NCBI RefSeq assembly: GCF_018967865.2
Contig: NZ_JAHLZY020000003.1
Span: 1 to 64,000, forward strand
DNA: 64,000 bases
Reading direction: 5' to 3'
DNA from: Hymenobacter siberiensis
GTDB taxonomy: Bacteria > Bacteroidota > Bacteroidia > Cytophagales > Hymenobacteraceae
Shown here: positions 8,558 to 15,382 of the stretch, piece after piece
How positions within the stretch are numbered: position 1 is the stretch's first letter
How the letters are laid out: every line of letters begins with the position of its first letter
Translations under genes and position numbers: made by a program
The notes under the pieces: generated by a model
Database searches by the model: none
Seen by the model: only the letters and a program-made list of their open reading frames with translations
What the model was told of the DNA's origin: nothing

Positions 8558-9799
8558 GTGGATAACCAGCTAACCGTCATTGCTCCGCGTCCGGAAGTTC
8601 GCCAGCATAATGCGTTGATTAATAGCTCGTTCGTGTTAAATACGCTCGAATGGCGGGCTTTTACCGCGATTTTGTCCCGTATTCATCCGGACGACGAGGA
8701 ATTCAAGGAATACTTCATCCCTGCTCCCGAGCTGGTAGGCGATGAAACGGGGGGAAGTGCTTACTCGCAGATTAAGAGCTTAGCTAAGCGCTTGCTGAAC
8801 CGCACGTTGTATGTGGAGTTACTGGGCCCGAAGGGTGAGCGCGTCAGCAAACCGGACTACGAATACATCTCCTTTATTACCAAAGCGCGCTACATGCGGC
8901 AGCGTGGGGGGCTCTTTGTCAAAGTCAACCCTGATTTTGTCCCCTACCTGCTGCAACTCACGCAACGTGGAAACTTCACAAAAAGCCTGACTGCCGAGCT
9001 CAAGAGCTTGAATAGCAGTCATTCGTTTAAGATTTACTGGTTGCTTTCTGAATACCGCACGTTTGGTGCGCGCACGTTCACGGTAGAAGACTTGCGTTTT
9101 CGACTGGGAATCCGGTCTGAAGAGTACACGGACCGGTTCAATAACTTTAAAGCGAAGGTTCTGGACAAAGCGCAGGAAGAGTTGGCTGACACGGACTTGC
9201 GGTTCGAAATGGAACTGCTGCGAGTAGGCAAGGCAGTCAAGCAAATTCGCTTTACCTTCAATGCGGGACCGTTGGTATTGGAGCCATCTGCTACCAAATT
9301 GCCGTTTGCAGTCGCCAAGCCTGCCACTGCAATGGAGCTCTGGGCGATGAGCTTGCTGGCAATGGGGGTTGCAGAAGCTGGCTGCGAGGTCATTCGCCGG
9401 CATCTGGTGGAGGGCCAGTACCCGGTTGATTACCTGGATTATGTGATAGAAGTGCTTCAACGCCCACGTAAAGCCAAGATTCGTAAGCCCGCTGATTACG
9501 CTTATAAGTGCATTACGGGCAAACTACTGCTGGAAGAATTCCGTCGTAGTCAGGAGGTGCTACCAGCTCCTGCCGTGAAGCCCGTTCGCAAATCTGTTGT
9601 CAAACCGGTTGCTGTGGCTCCGGCCGAAACAATATATCAGTTGGAGGAAGTACGGGAAATGTATGAAACGCCTGGGCCCTTTGCCAAGCATGCGAACCGA
9701 GCCCCGACTTTTGAACAACACATTGAGCGCATATACCTCAGTCAGGGTTTCGTGCTTGACTTCAGGGAAGGACAGCAGGTGCTGATTTTGCGGCACTAG
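8558..9799 (+). CDS. repB: RepB/Rep_3-family plasmid replication initiator
   Basis: Initiator protein of 413 aa if started at the GTG at 8558, just after the last upstream iteron. The frame stays open upstream to 8294, but that part only translates the iterons. The N-terminal winged helix starts at about residue 15 (HNALINSSFVLNTLEWRAF), with ILSRIHPDDEEFKEY typical of the family. The second winged helix includes LNSSHSFKIYWLLSEYRTFG, then FTVEDLRFRLGI. A linker carries an iteron copy (encoding SATKLPF), and the C-terminal part is basic and Pro/Val-rich. It should bind the iterons and recruit host replication proteins. The parAB pair 22 kb away may belong to the same replicon. Confidence 0.9.
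   Translation: MDNQLTVIAPRPEVRQHNALINSSFVLNTLEWRAFTAILSRIHPDDEEFKEYFIPAPELVGDETGGSAYSQIKSLAKRLLNRTLYVELLGPKGERVSKPDYEYISFITKARYMRQRGGLFVKVNPDFVPYLLQLTQRGNFTKSLTAELKSLNSSHSFKIYWLLSEYRTFGARTFTVEDLRFRLGIRSEEYTDRFNNFKAKVLDKAQEELADTDLRFEMELLRVGKAVKQIRFTFNAGPLVLEPSATKLPFAVAKPATAMELWAMSLLAMGVAEAGCEVIRRHLVEGQYPVDYLDYVIEVLQRPRKAKIRKPADYAYKCITGKLLLEEFRRSQEVLPAPAVKPVRKSVVKPVAVAPAETIYQLEEVREMYETPGPFAKHANRAPTFEQHIERIYLSQGFVLDFREGQQVLILRH
9286..9306 (+). repeat. Intragenic iteron copy within rep
   Basis: A full match to the upstream iterons (ATCTGCTACCAAATTGCCG and flanking T) lies inside the initiator coding sequence, in the same reading frame as the upstream array. It falls in the linker after the second winged-helix domain. 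Confidence 0.85.
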
Positions 9800-10039
9800 C
9801 GCGGTTATGTTTGAATGCAAAACCGGGCGGGTGCTTGGCCGCGTTTTGGTGGTGTGGGCGGTGGTTGTGGCAGGCAACGTGCGCCCGTAATTACTGGTAA
9901 AGACGGTTATCAGCGCGATTAAGGCGCTTTTCTGGTTCTGGTTCAGGCGTGGGCGAAATCGATGGGCATCGTCCAGTCAGACCCACTTTCTGAATCGATT
10001 CCATGCGCCTTGCCAGGCTTTTCGGGTAGAGTGCGGCAT

Positions 10040-10545
10040 ATTGGTAATCGGCAACCTGGGTAGCGGGCGCGACCTGATTCTGCTGGGCGGCGGCCTGTTT
10101 CTGATGTACAAGAGCACCACCGAAATCCACACCAGGCTGCAGGGCTAGGAAGAAGCCAGCGCCAGTACCACGGGCCGGGCCACACTGCTGCGCGTGGTGC
10201 TGCAAATCGGCGTCATCGACCTCGTGTTCAGCTTCGATTTCGTGCTCACGGCCGTGGGCATGGTCGATAACGTGCTGGTGATGATACTGGCCGTGATAGG
10301 GGCCATGGGTCTCATGCTGCCCTTCAGCGGCGTGGTGGTCGACTTCGTGAACAAGAATCCCACCATCAAGATGCTGGCCCTCTCCTTCCTCATCATGATT
10401 GGCCTGCTGCTGGTGATGGAGGCCGCCCACCAGGAAATCGAAAAGGGCTACCTCTACTTCGCTATGGCCTTCTCGCTGCTGGTCGAACTGCTCAATATGC
10501 GCCTGCGCAAAAAGGCCCCGCCCGTGCAGCTGCGCTTCGAGGGCG
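10040..10545 (+). pseudogene. terC: TerC-family membrane protein fragment
   Basis: The C-terminal two-thirds of a TerC/YgaP-type integral membrane protein. Visible motifs are [22 protein letters not shown], a TAG stop at 10146-10148, then VIDLVFSFDFVLTAVGMVD, LPFSGVVVDFVNKNPTIKML and a C-terminal LLNMRLRKKAPPVQLR. The N-terminal membrane segments are missing. The stop codon is in the same frame as both flanking parts, so this is a nonsense mutation in an already truncated gene. A shorter protein could start at the GTG near 10194 but would lack half the fold. It ends head-on against another truncated gene. Confidence 0.85.
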
Positions 10546-10922
10546 TTGTAGCGGTTCAGCCGCGCCTGGAATGCCCGTAGCACCACCTTTTCCTGCCTTA
10601 CCAAATAGGTGGCCTGGTGCTGCTTGATGATGGCGGCCAGCTGCTGATTGTAGCCGGCTAACAGCTGGAGTGTCCGGCGGCGCTCCATCGCCGACGCGGC
10701 CTCATACGCTGTCAACAGCTGCTGCTTGGCGTAGAGCAGGTTATTGAGCTCGAACAAGCCCGTGGCGGGCAGGAGCCGGTCCTGGTACAGCGATGAAAGC
10801 GAGGTGGTGACTTTATTCATCAGCCGCCTTTCTACCATGCTACTGCCCAAAATGACGAGCATTACCAGCAGAAATAGCCCAATGGGCCTGGCCTTATCGT
10901 GAATGCGGGACAGCATATTCAT
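10546..10922 (-). pseudogene. Truncated chemoreceptor-like gene (4-helix-bundle sensor N-terminus)
   Basis: From the ATG at 10922 the protein begins with a TM helix (IGLFLLVMLVILGSSMV) and a helical region (LPATGLFELNNLLYAKQQLL, then AFQARLNRYNALE). This matches the ligand-binding four-helix bundle (4HB_MCP) of methyl-accepting or histidine-kinase receptors. Coding character stops at about 10546, where the sequence turns into the antisense of the terC fragment. The frame stays open by chance to 9891, but that extension is the reverse complement of terC and is not a real domain. The second TM helix and all signalling domains are lost. Confidence 0.75.
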
Positions 10923-11186
10923 GGCGCAGGTACAAAGTGGCTACAACTCCGGGCAGGCTCAACTACCTGCAAATAAGAATAAAAAAAGAGATTCAAGCGC
11001 TGGACTGCTTTTCTCATCGTCAGCTCCGGCACGCTGTTCTAGAGAGGCCCGCTATCAGCCAGCCACTGCCGGGCGGCAGCCAGGTGCGGAGCCGAAAATT
11101 CAATTCCCCAGATACGAATTCCACGCCGCACCCCACCTGCTGCTCGCAGTGCCGCGCAGCCTCAATTTCCCGCAGCACGGCTTGTA

Positions 11187-11437
11187 GATTAGGGTCATTG
11201 TACCAAATGCGTAGTTAGCGTTTTCAGGTTGAGCTTAAAAAAAACATGTGTCGATTGCTGAATCGGAAGGCCCTTTCCAGCGCCAGGATTCAGTGAAATG
11301 TTTTACTGGCTGCTCAAATAGTTACAACAGCCTCCTCACAACTTGCCTTGTTCAAAGTATGTTAGTGGTCAATGCGTTGTGAATATTAGCTCAACTATAG
11401 CAACGCTAACTACGCATTTGGTGCAATGGCCCTAATC
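11187..11437. mobile_element. MITE-like element with 36-bp inverted termini
   Basis: Two 36-bp inverted repeats at 11187-11222 and 11402-11437 differ at two positions; each contains GCGTAGTTAGCGTT at its inner end. The 251-bp unit has no coding capacity. The length and internal position of the conserved TAGTTAGCG block resemble the roughly 38-bp ends of Tn3-family transposons, so this could be a Tn3-derived miniature element. No target-site duplication is obvious, because the inverted repeat seems to extend through the expected flank. Confidence 0.7.
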
Positions 11438-11579
11438 GCCTTACGGCGTGGCTTGCGGCGGCAGGCCGGGCAGCAGGCCGAAGCGCCCGCCGGGAGCATT
11501 CACGAGGATAGTTTGGGTATCGAAGGGTAAATATATAATATATACTATTATACTATTTAGACATTTTATAAAAAACTTT

Positions 11580-11620
11580 ACCCTTATTTGGAATAATTCC
11601 AAATAAGGGTAATACCTTTG
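11580..11620 (+). promoter_or_regulatory. Promoter with 31-bp palindromic operator for the iron-uptake operon
   Basis: Positions 11580-11610 form a perfect palindrome: 15-bp arms ACCCTTATTTGGAAT and its complement around one central base. It overlaps a Bacteroidota-type promoter, with TTTG at 11587-11590 and TACCTTTG (TAnnTTTG) at 11613-11620, 22 bp apart. The first gene starts 39 bp further on, at 11660. The TTATTTgg-N-ccAAATAA shape resembles iron-responsive (Fur-type) operators of Bacteroidota. Repression of the operon by iron is inferred. Confidence 0.75.
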
Positions 11621-11659
11621 AGGCATCGTTTACTGCTCCTTCTGCTAAACCTGTTTCTT

Positions 11660-12811
11660 ATGACGTTTAAGTTCGTTCCCGGCGCGCTGGTTGCCCTGGC
11701 TTTTGGTTTTACTTCCTGCGACAAGAATGACACCGAGTCGGCCCCGGCCCTGCGCGCCAAGCTGGATGCCAGTACGCTGACGGCCAACTCGAAGTACACG
11801 GAATCGTTCAAAGATGCCGGCGGGCAGTCCACGGTGGATTTGACGACCGCGAACCAGCGCCTGGACATGTTCTCGGAGCTGAATGCCTACATGGCCCTGG
11901 TGGCCGCGGCGGCCCCGGCCACACCCGCTACCCTGGATGCGGCCAAGCTGCGCGGCTACTACAACAATACCGGCAGCTACTTCACCGGCACCGGCCTGAA
12001 CGGCTCGGGCCTGTCGCTGCGCGCTACCACTGCGGCCTCGTTCCCGGCCACTAACGCCGAAACGGTGCGCGTCTACCTCGACCAGCAGCTGACCAAGCTG
12101 GCCACCACCAGCCAGTCGGTGAACAACGTGGCTACGCCCGGCAGCGCCGGCCGGCTGGGCCGCTACCTTGTGGACGAGCAAGGTATTGAAGTGAACCAGG
12201 TGATTCAGAAGGCTCTGATTGGGGCCCTGCTGCTCGACCAGATTGACAACGTGCTGCTCACCGACAATGCCCTGAAGGCCGATAACCGCCAGGTGGTAGC
12301 CGGCAAAGCCTACTCCGAGCTGGAGCATAACTGGGATTTGGCCTACGGCTACCTCACGTCCAACGCCATCATGACCACGGACATCAACCTGACGCCCCGC
12401 GAGCGGTTTCTGGCCGGCTACCTGAACGAGAAAAACGGTCTGGCTTCGCCCGGCGTGTACCTGGCCTTCTTGAAGGGCCGCGCGGCCATTGTTAACAACG
12501 ACGCGGCTGGCGTGAAAACTCAGGCTGATGTTATCCGCACGGAGCTGGAAAAGACCATTGCCCTGTCGGCGGTGTCCTACCTGAGCAGCTGGAAATCGGC
12601 CTCCACGCTGGACGTGAAAGCCCACGCGCTGGGCGAAGGGCTGGGCTTTATCTACTCGCTGCGCTTCAGCACCAAGTACGGAGCCGATGCGGCTTTCTCC
12701 GACAACCTGCTCGCGGGCCTCACTTCCGGCACCAATGGCACCTGGAGCCTGACCAATGCCCAGGCCGACGTGGCCATCACCGCCATCAAGTCGAAGTTCA
12801 GCATTCAATAG
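11660..12811 (+). CDS. DUF4856-family lipoprotein of an iron-uptake operon
   Basis: Secreted lipoprotein of 383 aa. It starts with MTFKFVPGALVALAFGFTSC, where FTSC is the lipobox. An upstream TTG at 11618 lies inside the promoter and is rejected. The body matches the DUF4856 family seen beside imelysin-like proteins in Bacteroidota: helix-rich, with GRLGRYLVDEQGIEVNQVIQ, then LEHNWDLAYGYL, then HALGEGLGFIYSLRF. The biochemical role is unknown. Position at the head of an operon with imelysin, an HTTM protein and a TonB receptor, behind a Fur-like operator, points to iron acquisition at the cell surface or in the periplasm. Confidence 0.85.
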   Translation: MTFKFVPGALVALAFGFTSCDKNDTESAPALRAKLDASTLTANSKYTESFKDAGGQSTVDLTTANQRLDMFSELNAYMALVAAAAPATPATLDAAKLRGYYNNTGSYFTGTGLNGSGLSLRATTAASFPATNAETVRVYLDQQLTKLATTSQSVNNVATPGSAGRLGRYLVDEQGIEVNQVIQKALIGALLLDQIDNVLLTDNALKADNRQVVAGKAYSELEHNWDLAYGYLTSNAIMTTDINLTPRERFLAGYLNEKNGLASPGVYLAFLKGRAAIVNNDAAGVKTQADVIRTELEKTIALSAVSYLSSWKSASTLDVKAHALGEGLGFIYSLRFSTKYGADAAFSDNLLAGLTSGTNGTWSLTNAQADVAITAIKSKFSIQ

Positions 12812-12905
12812 CTTTTGGCCCGCGCCAGCCGCAGACCCAGGGCCCACGCATCGGGCCGCTTTGGCGGCGTGGTTCGTGGGTCTTTGCCACCAAAAACTGC
12901 TTCCG

Positions 12906-14018
12906 ATGAAAAAGACTGTTTTATTCGCATTAGCGCTGCTAATCAATACGTTGGGTGTCTTCAGCTGCCAGAAAAGCACCGGTTCCGATACGCCGGCCCC
13001 GGACACGTCCCTGGACCGTAAGGCCCTGCTCACGCAGTGGGCCGACAGCCTGGTGAAGCCCGGCTACCAGCGCTTCAACGACAAGCTGAGCGCCCTCAAA
13101 ACCAAAACCACAGCCTTCACGGCGGCCCCTACTACGGCCAGCTTACTGGATGCACGCCAGGCCTGGCAGGCGGCCTACCTGGAGTGGCAGAAAGTGGAGC
13201 TGTTTGAGTTCGGCCCCGCTGAATCGGTGAGTCTGCGCAACCACTTCAACATCTACCCGACCGATGTGACCGGCATCAATCGCAATATTTCGACTGGCAC
13301 CTACGACTTTGAGGTGGCCACCGCTATTGCCCAGCAGGGTTTTCCCACGCTGGACTACCTGCTGAACGGCGTGGCGACCAGCGACGCGGCCATTGTGCAG
13401 CAGTACGTGGCCTCAGCCAACCACCGCCGCTACCTCACCGATGTGATGGCCAAGATGGACCAGACCTTTGGCACGGTGTACGGCCAGTGGACTGGCTCCT
13501 ACCGCGACACGTTCATCAATAATGCCGGCACCGATGCCAGCTCCTCGCTCTCGCGGGTTATCAATGCCTACTCGCTTTACTTTGAGCGCTACCTGCGCGC
13601 CGGCAAAGTGGGCATTCCGGCCGGCACCATGAGCGGCACGCCCCGGCCCGAGAAAATTGAGGCGTATTACCTGAAGGGAGCCCTGCCGTTGCAGCTGGCC
13701 ACTACGGCCCACGCCACGGTGCAGCAGTTTTTCAATGGCCGCACGGGCCGGCCCTCACTCAAAAGCTACCTCGATGCCCTGGGCGCCAAGGACAGCCGCA
13801 CGGGCCAGGGCCTGGCCAGCATCATCAACACGCAGTTTGGTGTGTCGGCGCAGCAGCTCAGCTCCCTGGGCCCCGACCTGCACACGACTATCACGGCCCG
13901 CAACGTCGATGCCGTGGCTTCCTACAACGAGATGCAAAAGGCCGTGCGCCTGATTAAGGTGGATATGACCTCGGCGCTGGGCATCACGGTGACCTACGTC
14001 GACAACGACGGCGACTAA
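12906..14018 (+). CDS. Imelysin-family (peptidase M75-like) iron-related lipoprotein
   Basis: Lipoprotein of 370 aa with signal MKKTVLFALALLINTLGVFS and the lipobox Cys at residue 21. The ATG at 12906 is preferred over the in-frame codon at 12756, because only it gives a signal peptide. The mature protein is the imelysin/EfeO-like helical fold: an N-terminal ARQAWQAAYLEWQKVELFEFGP segment (cf. the family's helix with a conserved Trp), a central FPTLDYLLNG, and an ERYLRAGKVGIPAG region. Imelysins bind iron or serve iron uptake; peptidase activity is generally not shown. It lies 94 bp after the DUF4856 gene and overlaps the next start codon by one base. Confidence 0.9.
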   Translation: MKKTVLFALALLINTLGVFSCQKSTGSDTPAPDTSLDRKALLTQWADSLVKPGYQRFNDKLSALKTKTTAFTAAPTTASLLDARQAWQAAYLEWQKVELFEFGPAESVSLRNHFNIYPTDVTGINRNISTGTYDFEVATAIAQQGFPTLDYLLNGVATSDAAIVQQYVASANHRRYLTDVMAKMDQTFGTVYGQWTGSYRDTFINNAGTDASSSLSRVINAYSLYFERYLRAGKVGIPAGTMSGTPRPEKIEAYYLKGALPLQLATTAHATVQQFFNGRTGRPSLKSYLDALGAKDSRTGQGLASIINTQFGVSAQQLSSLGPDLHTTITARNVDAVASYNEMQKAVRLIKVDMTSALGITVTYVDNDGD

Positions 14019-15382
14019 TGCGGGCGGGGATGCGGCACTACTTTCAGGGCTACACCTCTGCTGCTCCACTGGCTACGTTCCGCGTGGCCTTTGGCCTTTT
14101 GGTGCTGGCCAGTGTGGGGCGCTTCTGGGCCAGGGGCTGGATTGCGGAGCTTTACCTAAAGCCCCGGCTTTTCTTTTCCTACTACGGGTTTGAGTGGATA
14201 AAGCCCTTGGGGCCGGCTACTTACGGCCTGTTTGGACTGTGTGCGCTGTGCGCGCTGCTGGTGGCGCTGGGCTGGTGGTACCGCACGGCGGCCGTGGGCT
14301 TGTTTCTGAGCTTCACCTACATCGAGCTCATGGACAAGAGCACCTACCTCAACCACTACTACTTCGTTAGTCTGGCGGCTTTTCTGCTCATGCTGCTGCC
14401 GGCCGGCCGATATTTTTCGGTGGATGCGTACCGCGACCCGGCCCGCCACCGCCACCAGGTGCCCCGCTGGACGGTGGATGCCCTGCGTCTGCTCGTGGGC
14501 ATTGTGTACTGCTACGCCGGCCTGGCCAAGCTCAACTCCGATTGGCTGCTGCAGGCCATGCCGCTGCGCATCTGGCTGCCGGCCAAAAACGACTTGTGGC
14601 TCATCGGCCCCCTGTTCAATTACCCCTGGGTGGCCTACGTGTTCAGCTGGTTTGGGGCGTTTTACGATTTGACGGTGGTGTTTTTCCTGCTCTACCGCCC
14701 CACCCGGCCATGGGCTTACGCCACGGTGGTAGTGTTCCACGGGCTCACGGCTGTGCTGTTTCCCATCGGCATGTTTCCCTACGTGATGATAGTGGCCGCC
14801 CTGGTGTATTTCCCGGCCAGCGCCCACGAGCAGGTGCTGGCCCGGCTGCGCAGCTGGTGGGGCCAGAGCCCCGTGGCAGCCCCTGCCGAGCGGCCGCTGG
14901 TGTATGCCCCGCGCACCCGGCAGGGGTTGCTGCTGGTGCTGGGCGTGTTTTTTGCGGTGCAGCTGCTCCTGCCGTTTCGCTACCTGCTTTACCCGCACGA
15001 GCTGTTCTGGACGGAGGAAGGCTACCGCTTTTCGTGGCGGGTGATGCTCATGGAGAAGATGGGCCAGGTGCAGTTCAAGGTAGTGGATGGTCAGACCGGC
15101 CAGACCCGGCTGGTGAATAACGACGAGCACCTGAGCGTGCTGCAGGAAAAGATGATGAGCACCCAGCCCGACATGCTGGTGCAGTTTGCCCACTACCTGC
15201 GCGCCTACTACGCCCGGCGCGGCATGACCAACCCCAAAGTATACGCCGATGCCTACGTGAGCCTGAACGGCCGCCTGGGCAAAAGCTTCATTGACCCCAC
15301 CGTGGACCTGGCGCAGGCGGCTGACGACCTGCGGCCCAAGGCCTGGATTTTACCCTTTGACGATGAGATTTCCGGTTTATAG
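14018..15382 (+). CDS. HTTM-domain (vitamin K carboxylase-like) membrane protein
   Basis: Polytopic inner-membrane protein of 454 aa of the HTTM family, related to the membrane part of vitamin K-dependent gamma-carboxylase. The ATG overlaps the stop of the imelysin gene (TAATG), implying coupled translation. Multiple TM helices cover about residues 20-330, with the family's hallmark STYLNHYYFVSL near residue 110 and IVYCYAGLAKLNSDWL near 165. The soluble C-terminus (about 340-454) carries FSWRVMLMEKMGQVQFKVVD. In Bacteroidota such genes recur next to imelysin and TonB receptors. The substrate is unknown, and carboxylation of a partner protein is speculative. Confidence 0.9.
   Translation: MRAGMRHYFQGYTSAAPLATFRVAFGLLVLASVGRFWARGWIAELYLKPRLFFSYYGFEWIKPLGPATYGLFGLCALCALLVALGWWYRTAAVGLFLSFTYIELMDKSTYLNHYYFVSLAAFLLMLLPAGRYFSVDAYRDPARHRHQVPRWTVDALRLLVGIVYCYAGLAKLNSDWLLQAMPLRIWLPAKNDLWLIGPLFNYPWVAYVFSWFGAFYDLTVVFFLLYRPTRPWAYATVVVFHGLTAVLFPIGMFPYVMIVAALVYFPASAHEQVLARLRSWWGQSPVAAPAERPLVYAPRTRQGLLLVLGVFFAVQLLLPFRYLLYPHELFWTEEGYRFSWRVMLMEKMGQVQFKVVDGQTGQTRLVNNDEHLSVLQEKMMSTQPDMLVQFAHYLRAYYARRGMTNPKVYADAYVSLNGRLGKSFIDPTVDLAQAADDLRPKAWILPFDDEISGL

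Noticed and set aside
9891..10545. Continuation of the receptor-like minus-strand frame
   Set aside because: The sequence is the antisense of the terC fragment, which is itself recognisable.
11618..11659. TTG start for the DUF4856 gene
   Set aside because: It lies in the promoter -7 element, and the ATG at 11660 gives a proper lipoprotein signal.
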